From Vigna angularis (taxonomy: Eukaryota; Streptophyta; Magnoliopsida; Fabales; Fabaceae): a DNA stretch of 64,000 nt. The notes under the pieces are model-generated. The model did no database searches. It had not been told where the DNA came from and saw nothing but the letters and a program-made list of their open reading frames with translations. The stretch covers positions 6,506,501 to 6,570,500 of the forward strand of contig NC_068973.1 of assembly GCF_016808095.1 (NCBI RefSeq), in the 5' to 3' direction. The position numbers were made by a program, and so were the translations under genes. Shown here piece by piece: positions 1-17,033 of this stretch; position 1 is the first letter of the stretch; each line of letters begins with the position of its first letter.

Positions 1-1019
1 TAAAAGTGGAAATTTATGTAAAATGATCTATTCTGAACTGTTATTTTTTCCTCTAATCTCTTTCACCCATACGAAATTCAACCATTCTTCAAATTTATAT
101 TCGCAAATTAAGGCAAATCACTAGAAACAAATACCTAAAATATTGAGTCCCGTTGTAATAATATATTCATGGAAGCAAACACACCATAATTGATTCGATG
201 AAATTTAGTAATTCGCTGAACACATACTTAAAATGCTCACCCAATTTCTGTAAAGAAAATCAAATTAGATAAATCTATAAAATATAATAGGAATAATCTA
301 TAAAGAAAATTAGCCACAAGTTCATACACATCCAAAGAATAGGCATATTGTACATAACACACCAAATACATACACGCTTCAACCACCAAATATACGTAGA
401 AAATGTGGTAAACAAAATTAAAAAACATTAAATATTGATATCTTCTAATTAATTCATATTATATTAAATGATAACTTAATAATAAAATATTATATCGTAT
501 TTACAGTAACTTTTTTATAAATTTAATTTATATTAAATAATCATTTGAAAATATTTTTATCACGTTGAATAGTTTCATATTATTTAAGTATCGAACTAAA
601 ATAATTTAATATTTTTTTTCATCCTCTAAAATATCTTAACAAAACAGTGATGAATGAGTTTAAAAATTTGTTTATATAATTTATTTATATCAAGTAATAA
701 CTTGATATTTAATACCAATTTAAATATATTTACACATTTGAATTTAAATCAAATTATATTTTTATACATAAATACATTTAATAAAGGTGTTTTTTCTTTC
801 TTTTTATTATAATAGATTGTAGATTTGGAACTGAGGTGGAAAACAAAAGACACATGTGGACGAGTCTTCAAGACTTTATTAGTATACATACGTACGCGGC
901 TACCTGCTAGACCCAAGTAAAGTGAGCGCAGTGTTGGAAATACGTTTCAGCTACAGTATTTGCCTTTACCTTGGCCTTTCGTTTTTAACTTTTCCGCAGT
1001 TGCCGATTCAGCCACTCTC
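1..1019. other. AT-rich upstream region and probable promoter/leader of the nucleoporin gene
   Basis: Very AT-rich to about 830 with no convincing coding potential. From about 840 the composition becomes more GC-rich, which suits a proximal promoter and 5' leader for the gene starting at 1020. I see no clear TATA box. The first in-frame ATG is at 1020; the frame is open upstream of it but has no ATG. Confidence 0.5.
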
Positions 1020-4000
1020 ATGGCCCCTGAACAAATCACGCCGTCGGTGCCTGAGGAGAGAGGCGCCGGAGGCAAGCTCCGAAAACCAGCGCCGAGAAAG
1101 CCGCTTCCTAGCCCTTACGCACGTCCGCCGGAGGCCACGCGCCAGCGTTGGATTTCGAAGCTCGTCGATCCTGCCTTGCGCCTAATCGCCGGCGGAGCCA
1201 CTCGTCTTCTCCCTTCCATCTTCTCCGCCGCGACTCCTCCCTCTCCTATCCTTTGCCCTACCTCTGCCGCTGATGATCAAGGTTACATTCCTTTTTGTTT
1301 TTTCTCTCTGTATTTCTCTCGTTTAATCTTTTGCTCTGTTTTGTTGTTTGTTTTAAATTTTTGATTGTTTTTTCTTTCTGTTATCTGTATTAGCAAATTA
1401 ACGTTTGGCTTGTGGCAACATGCGTAACTGTTGTTAGAATATATGATTATGTTTCTTTGCCAATAGTTTAAAATTAATCAACGAGTAATCATTGTTGCAA
1501 GCATGGGCATTCGCTCTGTAGTGATTAGAAAGAAAATAAAATGCGAGTGCTTATAGTCGATTTAAATGGCAGATTTGGTTTGCTCCAGAGTTGATGCGTA
1601 TATATGTTACGGTTACTAGGAGCTGTTAATTCTGCTATTCTTTTCCTCGACAGATATACGTTGTTTGATGTCGAATGATAGAGTTTGAATTTAGAATTGT
1701 TAATTTGTTAGCCGTATTATAGTTCTTTCTCTCCATTGTTCAACCCTTACAACTATATCAGTTTTGTTTTAATTTTAGTGGCAAAAAGGGTACGAAGCAC
1801 ACTTAACTCACTTAAAAAGCTATGGTAGTTAATAGACTCAAGGAGCAGTCGCCCCAAAATAGTTATAGCGGAATGCTAAAAAATAAAGAAATATTCCTAT
1901 TATTAAAAGCATATTCATTATGAAAAACAAACAGAGAAGAAAGAGAGACGGGTCTTTGAACTCACTGAAGATTGGTTGGGAAACTCACTGGAAACTGGTG
2001 GATTAGCACCAGGGAATGAAGAACCAACTTGTGGATATCTGAAAACTCACTGGAAAGTCGTCTGTGAGCAGCTGTAACAAGGCAAGAACAGAACAAACGA
2101 AGAAGTTGCAGGTGTTAGGGCAAAGAAAACAGAGAGGAACGAGAAGCGAGCAAGAATGAACACTAAATGCGTTAGATTTATTAGGCTGAGAGTTCTACAA
2201 GTTTGCACCGTAAAAACCTCCTGACTGATCATACTGGTTTTAGGTACAAACTTAACTTCCTGCGTTTTCTTGCTGTAGTTGCTCTGATTTTGGCTGCAGT
2301 GTGTGCTGCATCACAGCCGTCTCTCCTATGAACTCTGACACTGCACAGCTATAGTTCTGAGATGATAACCATACTTAAAGCAAAGTTTAAGATCGTTGAA
2401 TTAATAACAGAATTGAATATTTAATGTTTATCTCTATTGTTTTCACCAAAAGGATTGTTGAGTTAAACTATAGGGACTGTTTGGTTCGGTTCATAGGAAG
2501 GAGGTCGTAGGGGTTTTAACTATTGATATGCTTTTTTATACTTATAACATGGTTATCAAACTTTCGAGTTAACTCGTAAACTCGCACGAGTTTATGTTCC
2601 CATACATGACTTCCGAGTTAACTCGGAAGTAAACTCTTTTCTGCGTAAACTTGGTAAAATCGACTGTGAAATCGGTAGGATCGTGTAGAATCGCGAATTT
2701 GGAACGATTCTGCGAGCTTGAAAGGGGGAAAATTAAAAAAAAAACGAGGTCGTTTGGGGTTTAGGGTTTCATGACCTGATTGTCACTATCTCTCGCGTCC
2801 CTCTATCTCTCTCCATGGTCATGCCATCGCCTCACCTCCTCAATGAAATGCATCAAAATTAATGACAATAATCCTAGTATTTATGTTTTACAATATTTAT
2901 TTTTATGAAAAATATATCTATAAATTTTATTTATTTAAAGTTATATAATTTTGTAGACTTATTTGAATTAAGATATTATTTATATAATATTTTTTCATTT
3001 GAAGTAAACTCTTACGAGTTGAGTTTCACGAGTTTACGTAAACTCTCAAGTTTGATAACCTTATAACTTATAACTTTAAAATCCAAAGCATTGATAGTTA
3101 TATTTTAGTCATTATTGTTGACTTGTTTCAAATACCCTTCCCCTCTCCTCCAAATCCTTCAATATTCGAGGAGAGCAGAAATTAGACCGGGAGGAATTTT
3201 CCTAATTTCTGCTCTCTTCCTAAAAATTAAACCATACAACTGTCCTGCCTTCCATTTCCCTTCAACCAATTACTATATAAGTGTCGATATCTGTGAAGCT
3301 ACTTAAAGTATACTTTCTCATTTCGTCCAAATATATATATATTTTATTGGAGTGACATTTATTGAAGCTCAATATTATTATTGGAAGTACATTGTTGTTA
3401 TTCCTAATCCCGGTTACTTCATGTTTAGTAAATGTTTAAAGTTCTGGAGATTGGTGAGTGGGTATATCTATTATCTCATTCAGCTGTTCGACATGTTAAT
3501 GACAAAGTAAAATCTGGTATTTGTATTTTAGCAACAGGAAGGGCTTTGTTTGAGCATTTAAAATGCTTGGTAAAGAACCTAATGGATTAAGGTTGTCAAA
3601 GAGGACATGGGTTGCATATTTCTTTCCAGATGGCCTTTGGATGATTCTAGATTGTGAGGAGTTAGGAGCATGATAAGACTTACGTTTTTTAATCTTAAGA
3701 TTGTGGATTCTGTGTTCCTTTTTTATTTTACTAGAGTTTTAGATATGCAGAAAATTATCACCATTTCGAACTACAGTTAATTTTATTTTAGTATTTTTTG
3801 TAGTTCCCTGTATAGCTGTAAAGGCTTTCTCCTTATTGTAAAATCAGAGAAGATTGACTAATGGTCACAAATTTTTCCTTTCATGTATTCTATACTTTTC
3901 TCTTTTCTCCCTGTCATAACTTGCTATTTGAGCTTTGACAATTGAGTAATAATATCTTGAAAGAAATTATTCTCTAGTTCCCCTGAACCTTCTAAATTCT

Positions 4001-7000
4001 CAATTTCCCAAGTATATTATCCTTCATTCTGTCTATCTTTAGGTTCTATCTTCTATGTGTTCACTGTAAATCATCTTATGCTTGACAAATGTTGAATATT
4101 TATTTGCTGTCGCTTGTGCTTTCAGCTTGTGGACGCAATGAGCCCTTTTAATGGGAATTAATTCTGCTGCCTATTCTTCTTATTTGTTTCATATATAATA
4201 TAATTTTCTGATTAATGTAGAATATGGTGATTCACTTAACTTTCGGATAAAATTTTTCACTGTCAATAGATGTATGGAAAACTGGTGACAGTCATGAAGA
4301 TGGTTCGCACAGAAGTAATCTACATGTAAGAAACGTTTACACTTCTCTGAAACTAGAAAAAATGCTTCTAATTTTTAGCAGATTTACCCAGTCTGTCTAG
4401 AAATTTTTATGAAGTTCAGCCACAAAAATTTACCAACCAAAACTATATACTTTGTTTGCTTGGACATTTTCTAAATCCTAAAACTATATAAAGCTAAAGA
4501 AGTTGAAATTATTACATGAAAAGTTGTAAAATCCTATAACCTTTGGTCTCTGTAAATAAGCAAAAGGAACTGAAACCAAATTCTAATTCAAAAACTCATT
4601 ACCATTTTTAATCTGTGTTCATTTTAATTAGTCTCTTGCTTTTTGCATTCTGCTTGTTTGAGGAAAAATTGAGAGGAATAAATGAAAGGAGAGAAAGAAT
4701 ATAAATAAATATACATTTTCTCTTATTTCGTTGATGTGGAAAAGAAGAGACAAGTTGACTTGAAGAAGCAAGCCTCAATTTTCTTTCCAACCTTTTCAAT
4801 TCAATTTAACTTTCAAAATCTTTTATAGCTTAATTTTTTTCTCCATTCAGGCAGATGGTCTCTTTCATCATTCCAAATCTGTACACCCTTCTATTCATTC
4901 CTGTCATGTGATTAATTGTTGCTTATCTGAATTTTACCTTATATATAGGTAATCATTTTTCTTTTTCGCTACATCATAAACCTTAGATTTCTTTATATGA
5001 ATCTCTTTTCAATTAAAATGATTAAACAATTTTGTTCGTCTCACTCAGCTATTTCTGTACTGAGTGTCACTGCTCATAATGTGGGTTTTGTATCTTAAAT
5101 ATCCATTTTGTAGTGGAGTAGGATGTTACTGCATTTTATTCCTTTTTATCACCTCCATATTTTTATTGTTGATTATGGTTATTATTTTGAAGCTTTTGGC
5201 GTCCAAATCATCTGAAATTGCCAGTTCTAATGACATCAGTGGTAAACTGAAAAGCAGTTTAGATTTGGCTGTTTCCAGACAACATGAAAAAGTAGAGAAA
5301 TCTGATAAAGACGGGTTTTCTGATATTGAGCAGTTGGTCAAAGGGAAGAAATTCTCTAGGTACATTAGTTTAATTTTTAAAAAATTAAATTTCTTTTTCC
5401 TTGCTTGAATTACTCACTCCTTATTTCACTGTGAAAGTTATTCATGTTGTACTTCAAATTATTTGTCCCAATATCCTGGACCTTTATTTTCATCCTTCGT
5501 CAACAGTAATAAGTGTTTTTCTTTGGCTGTTGAAGTAAAAAATTTTCATCGTTACCATTTTTTAGTTGATTAATTAATTTATATTTCTCTTTACATTTGA
5601 TATGGGAATGTCAGAGAGAACCAAAACATGCCACATTTGGATACTGTTAGGATGCATTGGTATGTTATTAGCAAACGTGTTTCCTATTTGGTGAAGCTAG
5701 GGATTATTAAGCATTTTGGGCCGATGAGTTAGGATTAAATTTGTTACAAAAATTCTCTCATATTATATATATATAAATATATATATATATTATTTTTCAC
5801 TTCTAGGCAAAAAAAGTTTTTGTTTTTCACTTCTTGGTTCCTAGTAGAAGTGGAGGTTTAATTTTTTACTTTTTAATTGAGTAGAGACTGTAGAATATTG
5901 TAAAATGTTTATAAATAGTAATAAACATTAATTAGAAGGTTACATGGTAATCTTTCATTCTATCCCATTTTAGTTTTTTTTTTAAACAAAAGAATATTTA
6001 ATTAAAAAAGGGGAAATTTATTCTCGCAGTCTTTCCCTTCCAAGCTTTCCCTTAGTGAAGGAAGTATTTTTTTTTGGTATTCCATGGACTATGGATGTAC
6101 CATGCCTAACAATCTTTAATCTCCTCATGTAGAGATGAATTTGATCGTTTAGTGGCAGTGATAAATTCAAGGGTAATGGACCTTTCTAATGTTGAACAAG
6201 GTAAGGAAAATACAAGTTTGACTTCTAGCAAAGATGCTGAGCACGGACCTCCTAATGTTTCAAATGAACAAAGGAATGAAGAGTCAGCTGGAGCTATATG
6301 GGGAACCTCAACACCTCTTGTGTCAAAAGTGAGTAGTGCAACTTGTTTAAATCATTCACTTTTACTTCTAGATTATGATCAATCTCTTTGCCTAGACTTG
6401 AAATCTTTTTAGCAATGAATTGTGTCTTGAAAATCCAGACAAGGTTCTATATATTAAAATCAACATTAACCACAAATAAGATATAGTCCTAATCAACATG
6501 AATGCTCCTATTGGGTCCTATTACAAAAAAGGTTTGTGCATGCAGATTTCCATGGATAATTTGGAATGAATACAAAATGGATTCCTTTAATAGATACCCA
6601 TGGGTAATGCTTATTTTATTTACCCTCTTGTTAACTGCTATCTATACCTATGTATACGTTGCCTGTTAATATTTAAAGGCTTAAATATGTTTAGTCCTAT
6701 AAATTGGAGACACCAACTTTTTTGTTATGCAGTTAAAATTTCAAATTTTAGCCCTTCGATATTGCAACATTCTAATTTTAGTCTTTGGGATTAGATGACG
6801 TTAGTGATGTTGATGATGTAGCAAATTGTGGTCTACTCAGCAATTGCTATGTAGATTTAATTGAGTGACATAGTTTTTTGAAAATTTAGACTTAAATATG
6901 GTTTTAGTTTTCCAAATTAGGGACACAGTTTCTTTTGGTCTTCCAAATAAAGATTTTCATTTTTATGTCCTCTGATTTTCTGAAATGCTATTTTTAGTTC

Positions 7001-10000
7001 TTGAGGCTAGACGACATTAATGATGTTCCCTTTTTGCCATCATTATTCAAATTCTCAGTCAATCTATGCAAACACCTTACAACATTATACTTACAACCTA
7101 TTCAGCTAATGTATGAATTCTTATTTTATGAGGGTTACACTTTCCATATATTCTTCATCTCCATCGCTGTTGTATCTTTCTACTGGTCTAGGGATGGAGG
7201 AAATATCAATAGCAAAACTTCTATTTCATTTCTCTAATTCTGATCCAGTCCCACTATGGAATTTGTTTGAGACGAATTAAATTCTTTTCCTAAACATTTG
7301 CATGCATAGTTCTTTAAATTTCTGTTTCAAAAGTGAATATGGAGTTTTACTGTTACCTAAATATTGAATCATCTTAGGATGTAGAACACGCCTTTTTGGG
7401 TCAGGCATAATTTTACTTTTCTAAGATAGTCAAGTTAACAATTGTCCAGGTTCAGGATGAAATTGGTGCTTCACCAATAGAGATTGCTAGAGCTTACATG
7501 AATTCTCGTGTATCAGAGGCAGGTCCAAGTTCTAAGAACACGATTCATGTTGTTGAAAACACGGTGTTGCATGGTGTTGAAGGTGCAATAAAACCATATG
7601 ATCCAGCACCATCAAAGAAGTCGTCAACATGTTGGCCAGGTTCTGTGGTGCAGGATGCTTACATAACACCGCAAAGTCAGAGAAGATATGGACTTCATAA
7701 TTTCCCCCGTACTCCTTATTCTAGAACTCTTTTGACAAAGTCCAAATCAAAGGTACTTTTGTTTTTTGTTTTCTTATATTTCAATCCTTCTAGTTGAATC
7801 CCTACTTGTAATATTTTTTTTTCTCTGTTTTTCTTCACCAGTTCATTCACATGCAAGGAGAAAACAACCACATTTCATCAACTCCCATCCTTCAATCAAA
7901 GACTGCTATGTATCTACAGGTACCTTTCACTATAATGATCCTTTCATGATTGCATATCACTTGTAATTTGTAGTGTGTCAATTCTCTTTACAGTCTGCAA
8001 ATCACTGAAAATGTAAATCACTCTCTTGATGCTTTTGTGTCCTGTGATATTTTTTTATGCTCTGCTGTATCTTTGTACCTGTTCTTGTTCAGTACTTTAA
8101 GATATTATGGATATAAACATGCATACATTTAAATAATGATATTTGTTGAAAATATTAGTGATAATAATACAAGTCACGGAGGACGGTATTGCTATGTTGC
8201 TGTGTTGAGAAGAAAGAGATTTAGAAGAAATAAGATTAATTCTGTGTATTGTGTACAAACGAGTGTTCTTATTTAAATGAAGAAGAGACCAATAATACAA
8301 AACAAAATCAATATATAATATTGAGAAATATTTGGCAAGATATTTCCCTATTAAATCATACCATGTCCCTCTATTTAATGTGATCAAATCATATCTCTAA
8401 CATAATCAAATTATATCTTCAACACTACCCTCAAGTTGGAGCATATTTATCATACATGTTAAGCTTGTTCCAAATGTCATCAGCACAAGATCCCTCGAGA
8501 GACTTTGTAAACATATGAGCCAATTGGTTGTTGAAGTTGACAAAGTAAATAATTACAAAGCTACTAAATATTTTCTGGACATGACTTTCTAAATGTTAAA
8601 GTAACAGTCAATCTCTAATATGCTTCTTTCTTTCAAATCATATATTCAACATAATTGTTAAACTATAGGAAATAGAGTCATTGGGCTGAAACCACGTGTT
8701 TTTGGAGATAACATTTATTTATAGGGAGAAGACAAAGTCAATCTAATCAATAGATGATATATGTTCTAATAATAAAGATGTGATACAGGAATAAATAAAA
8801 ACAATCCTAGATATTCCTGATTCTAAAAGATTATGAAGAATATATTCTTGATTATGAAAGATTTGTCTTATTTCTATAATTATAACACTCTCCCTTAAGC
8901 CAGAGCATGCAAGTCAACTGTTCAGCTTGCTGCAAACATTATTGATCCTTGGTCCTCTTGGAGTCTTGGTGGTGAATATGTCTGCCAATTGTTCACTAGA
9001 GTTGAACTCTAGACTTTAGCTTTTCTCTTTAGAAATGGCAATTTACCTCAATATGTTTCATACTATTTTGAAAGACAAGATTGGAGGCAATGTGTAGTGC
9101 TTTTTGGTTTTCCCATATAGGGTGCATTTGGGATTTTAGTTTTTAAGTTTAGGGTCTTAGAGGAGTCATTTTAGCCATATGAGCTCCCAAGTGACTAATG
9201 CCAGTGCCTTGTATTTTGTTTCTATACTTGGTAATGCACCAACATTTTGTTTTTTACTTTTCCGATATTAAGTTACCTCCAACTAGAACAAAGTACCTTG
9301 AAGTGGAGCCTCTATCGCTTGGTGACCCTGCCCAATCAATGTCATAATACTGAAACAATTTGAGTATCTCCATTATCTTCATAAATAAGGCCTTTGCCAA
9401 GAACATTTTTAACATACTTTAAGTTCCGTACAATTGCGTCCTTGTGGTCTTCACAAGAGTTTTAGAATTGAATTACTATGCTCATGGCAATGGTAGCACG
9501 AGTCACATAAGTCATATTTATCAATGTGGAATTTCTAACAATAATCAAATAATATCTTTAACAATTTTACAATAATTTATTTATTTCTTTTTTCACATTT
9601 TACTATCTATTTGTAACAATTTTTTTTTATTATACTAGCCAAATTTCCAAATCTTTGCTTTTGTAACTTCTATTTTTCTAATTTAGAATTCAGAATGGCC
9701 ATAGAAGTAATGCATTATTCTTATGCATTCTATTTTACCCTGTTTTATAAAGGTTGTTTGACACTAAATTCTTAATCTGTGGTTGAGCTTAATTTTTTTT
9801 TTAATTTTCTGTCATTTGAATTATATTTCTGAAATTTATTTCTTTGGATTGTTTTTTAAACTAGGATTTTTTTTTCTTTCTTTTGGCTCCTGATTTAATT
9901 ATGTTAAACTCAGGATAAATCTAAAGCTGGAGCATCAGAAAGTGGATATGGATCTGTTGGACCTATTCGTCGGACTAGGCATAGGGTTGGTGCACAATCT

Positions 10001-11966
10001 TCTTCAAGAAAACCAGTTTATTCATCTCTGAATGGTCCTTCACACAGGGAAAGTTCTGGTGTTGATAGTTTCACTCCTGTTGCAAAGAGCATAGAAACTG
10101 TTGGGACAGGCTCCACTCATAAGCCACTGGTCTTTCCAGTGGGTGTTCCAACAGTACACATGCATTCCAGTTTGATGGCTAAGAAAATATTAAACCATAT
10201 TGATAGAAACATTCCCACACCTAAAGAGAAATTTGCTGAGCTGAAGCAGGCAGCAAAATGGAGGAACTCTGAATCTTCTACTGAGTTCAGTACTATCTAT
10301 TCAAATGAAGATAATGTCTTGCATAAATTAAATGATTTTAGCCCTCAAAAATCTGATGGGCTTGAAGGAAAGAAATCTACTTTATTGAATGAAAGCCAGG
10401 GAAACTACCACGCTCGTACTCAACTGAAGGATAGTTCTGATAAATCTATGGAAGTTAGAAAAGAAGAAACTTTGGTGCCTGATGTGAATGCTTATAATAG
10501 CAGCAACTCCAGACTTGGAAATGATGTAAGCACTACACAATTTTTCTTCTCTAATTATATATTGGCTGTAAAAGATTTTCCTGTCTAACTATCCAAATTT
10601 GTGTTGATAATCTTATTGAAAAATGTGAGGGTAGGAGGGTCCAATGCTGAGGTGGGTTCGAAATGTGAGAGAATGATGCATGCGTATGATTTGTTAGTGG
10701 AGTGATGTGACGGTAGGGCGGAATTGGCTTGGACATTTGAGAAAAACTAGGCACGGTTTACTGCATAGGATATTTTGTCTTACATTTTTTATCATCTTCA
10801 GTCTTCTATATTCAGGCACTGTATTATCCTAATGAGTCAGATTTCAGCACTAATATGCTGAATTTACTCTGAATTTCCTTCTTTTCTATTATATTTTGGT
10901 ATCTATAATCTGGTATAGTGGTATCAGAACTCCTGATTTTGGGAGCTTTGGATGGTCAATGCGCCAGCTGGAATTGGGTCATGGGTAGAAACCTTGGAGA
11001 ATTGTTGCCACGAATACACGAACATAAACTAAATGTGGTAGGGTGTGATAGGGTGACTGCTGAAAAGGAATCTTTGGAGATGCACCACAGAAGGGTTTTG
11101 GTGCCATGGTTGAGGGGATGACAGTTGAGTGGGTTAGAAATGAATTTTGGTTTCTTGTTCTTGGATTCACAAGTCTCCCACCTCCTTGTTAAAAGGTATA
11201 GAGTTGGAGATACTGCTCTTCGCCAGGGACCACATCTAAGGATGGATCAATAGGGAGACCCTCAAAATCCGTGGGACTTTCTTTATCTCCAGCTTTAAAT
11301 GTGATTAAGGATTTCTCTTTTGTAAGTAGTTAGACTTAGTCGCTTCTTTCTCTGTTTTAACACAAGTTCCTACCACATAGGCGATGATGCGAGAAGCCGA
11401 TTTTCGAGTAGTCAATTTATTGATTGTTTTAAACCCTGTAATTTTTTTTATACTCATCATGCTACATTAATTATTGGTTGCTAATAATGAGAACTAAATG
11501 TACTGAGGTGCTAACTTTGCAGGATGCTACGAAACTGAATCTCCCAAGGGGAGGCCATCCTTATGGTGTAAATCAAGAAAAGCAGGCTCCCACTAACCCT
11601 GCCACCATTAAGCCAGTTTTACCTCCTATTGCTATTAAGAAGCCCGAATCAAGATGGACAGTAGCATCCGATAACGGCTCTGGATTTACCTTTCCTGTTT
11701 CAACTTCCTCTTCTGTATTCTCTGAGCCACCAACTCCATCCATCATGCCTTTGTTTTCTGCTGGGGATCAGCACCAATTAAAAGAAGGATCTACTGAGCT
11801 GTCCTATAGTTTTGGTTTGAAAAAGTGTCCGACCATAGTTTTTTGCTTCCCTTCCACAAGCAATACTACTGTTCAGAATGAAGCTGGTGACCCGAAGTTT
11901 AACTTTGGTTCAACAAAGAAGACAAATTTATCATTCAGCTTTAAAAACAACGCTGTCCGCTGCTAA
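1020..11966 (+). CDS. NUP1: Nuclear pore complex protein NUP1/NUP136-like (nuclear basket nucleoporin), 8 exons
   Basis: Exons read as 1020-1281, 4270-4325, 5193-5359, 6133-6328, 7450-7752, 7842-7919, 9914-10525 and 11523-11966. All junctions are GT-AG, all phases agree, and the product is 705 aa. The N-terminus has a basic PRK..PYARPP stretch, then the RWISKLVDPALRLI helix (about 41-56), the likely membrane-binding amphipathic helix of plant NUP1/NUP136 and related KAKU4 proteins. A KKFSRDEFDRL motif lies near 160, SPIEIARAYM near 240, and HIDRN.PTPKEK followed by LKQAAKWR in exon 7. The last exon has sparse FxF/FxFG motifs (YSFG, FNFG, FSFK). In the family this is a plant-specific basket protein acting in mRNA export and nuclear shape. 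It is shorter and much poorer in FG repeats than Arabidopsis NUP1. A 30-bp in-phase microexon at 4851-4880 (acceptor good, donor GTACAC weak) could add 10 residues. Transcript data would settle this. Confidence 0.85.
2551..3060. mobile_element. MULE-like MITE in intron 1, 9-bp target duplication
   Basis: Left end GGTTATCAAACTTTCGAG and right end CTCAAGTTTGATAACC are inverted repeats, continuing inward with AACTCGTAAACTCG against CGAGTTTACGTAAACT. The element is flanked by TTATAACAT (2542-2550) and TTATAACTT (3061-3069), a 9-bp duplication with one mismatch. Nine base pairs is typical of Mutator-like elements. The 510-bp interior has no coding capacity. Confidence 0.7.
6675..7020. repeat. Decayed legume MULE-type terminal repeats in intron 4
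   Basis: Two successive segments (about 6675-6790 and 6890-7010) read as diverged copies of the same unit: TTAAATATG..TTTAGT, then 'rule-like' Ts, then GACGTTAGTGATG or GACATTAATGATG. This style of repeat is common as long terminal repeats of legume Mutator-like elements. No complete element can be delimited. Confidence 0.4.
8160..8690 (-). mobile_element. Decayed Ty1/copia 3' end and LTR fragment in intron 6
   Basis: Read on the minus strand, this holds the end of a copia polyprotein followed by an LTR-like stretch. The plus-strand text ACACTACCCTCAAGTTGGAG (8423-8442) is the complement of the usual junction where the copia ORF ends with a LQLEG-like tail. Stops and indels break the frame throughout. 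The boundaries are approximate and no target duplication was found. Confidence 0.5.
8880..9540 (-). pseudogene. Broken Ty1/copia RNase H region in intron 6
   Basis: The minus strand reads DHKDAIVRNLKYVKN, then LGKGLIYEDNGDTQIV. After one frameshift it continues YYDIDWAGSPSDRG, then STSRYFVLVGG. These are the conserved blocks of the copia reverse transcriptase/RNase H C-terminus, whose family core is YxDADWAGSxxDRRSTSGY. Further frameshifts and stops follow, and an LTR-like stretch lies below 8880. It is a second copia remnant, abutting the one at 8160-8690 in the same orientation. It is inactive and is spliced out with intron 6. Confidence 0.75.
10600..11460 (+). repeat. Retroelement scrap in intron 7
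   Basis: This intron contains a GC-richer block unlike its surroundings. TGGTATCAGAAC at 10919-10930 matches the usual primer-binding site of plant LTR retroelements (complement of initiator tRNA-Met). No intact domain was recognised downstream. The boundaries are guesses. Confidence 0.35.
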
Positions 11967-13154
11967 ATCTAACGGCAAAACTTCCAAAACTGTCCAAAAT
12001 ATATCTGTACTTCAGAGTACTTTTTCTTTTCTTTTGTTCTTTATGAGAAAATGAGTAAAATGAAAGCCGTTTTGAAACGGAATTGTGTCGTTTATGCGGT
12101 CCTTTCCTCAGTCTCGTGTACCTTTTTTTTTGTCCTTATTTCACTGTCACAACTTAATGGAATACTAGGAAATTTTGGCTATTTGATATCTGTATAATTT
12201 TAGAGGCTTGTGTTCACAGATACAAATCTGGACCTGCACACAATTGTTATCAACAGTCTTGAATTTTCACTAGGAAGCTAAAGCCATAAATGGCGTTCCC
12301 GAATCTTGGGTTATAAGTTAACTTCAGTGATAGGTAGATTAATATGAATGTCATATTATCACAATACTGCTTTCGTAAGTGAAATATAGAATTTTCGTTG
12401 TGCCGGATATATGTAGGAGTAGTAGTAAACATGATTAATTAATTTTTGGTTCACAATTAAAAGGAATTTGGTAGCTATATGTATCTCAATAGTTATTTAA
12501 GAAGTAGGATGTATGTTTCCAGAAAAAAATGAAAAACAAACAAAAATAGTTTACTATTCTATCTTCCAACACTACAAATGTGGTATAATGTAATTCAACT
12601 AGATAGAGATGCCTTTGTGGTCTCGTCATGTGCATCTCTAGAAGATAATGTAAAGGTGATTCTGGTTCTTATTACTAATCCCATATTCATAATACAATTG
12701 AATAGACAAGCAATTAAAACAACTCATAATCACATAATCATATTTTTTTAGTAACGAAGTATTTACCATAACATGCTTGATAAACAAAAGAAGAAGATTT
12801 CTGGTTGTGGTATACAAAGACTGAACACACACGTGCTTAAGTTAAGTAAATTCATTTCTAAAGGCTTTGAAAAACTGAGAATATGTGAAATTTGTTAAAA
12901 GGAAAAGCAAATAAACGATCTTTATAATATGAGAAAAAATGTTTTTCCTTCAAGATCTTTAGAATTTTGACATATAGACTTGTTTGAACCTTCAAGTGGT
13001 GAAAATTATATGCTTTAGTTCTGTATTTGTTCCTACCACAGTTTTCAATTCTTATGTCCTTAACTATTCGTGTATGAATGACAGAATGTCAGCAGTTTTC
13101 TTATCATCCAAAAATAATATTATAAATATATAATATTTACGTTATTCAGTAAGT
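11967..13154. other. 3' flank of NUP1 and intergenic spacer
   Basis: Probable 3' UTR to about 12.2 kb, then AT-rich spacer up to the tRNA gene. No other gene or element is supported here. Confidence 0.5.
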
Positions 13155-13228
13155 GCTTTCATAGCTCAGTTGGTTAGAGCACCCGTTTAGTAAGCGGGAG
13201 GTCTTGAGTTCGACTCTCAATGAAAGCA
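13155..13228 (+). tRNA. tRNA-Thr (anticodon AGT)
   Basis: The 74-nt cloverleaf is complete. The acceptor stem GCTTTCA pairs with TGAAAGC, followed by discriminator A. The D arm is GCTC..GAGC. The anticodon stem CCCGT/GCGGG holds the 7-nt loop TTAGTAA, giving anticodon AGT at its centre. The T arm TTGAG/CTCAA has a TTCGACT loop. There is no intron and no encoded CCA. The internal A and B boxes are normal for Pol III, so the gene looks functional. It decodes ACU, and ACC after conversion of A34 to inosine. Confidence 0.95.
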
Positions 13229-13234
13229 GCTATA

Positions 13235-13240
13235 TTTTTT
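13235..13240 (+). terminator. Pol III T-run terminator of tRNA-Thr
   Basis: A run of six T residues begins seven bases after the discriminator base, the usual RNA polymerase III stop. Confidence 0.75.

Positions 13241-17033
<3,793 letters not shown>

Noticed and set aside
960..1019. N-terminal extension of NUP1 upstream of 1020
   Set aside because: The frame is open but contains no ATG; the first in-frame ATG at 1020 gives the family-like N-terminus.
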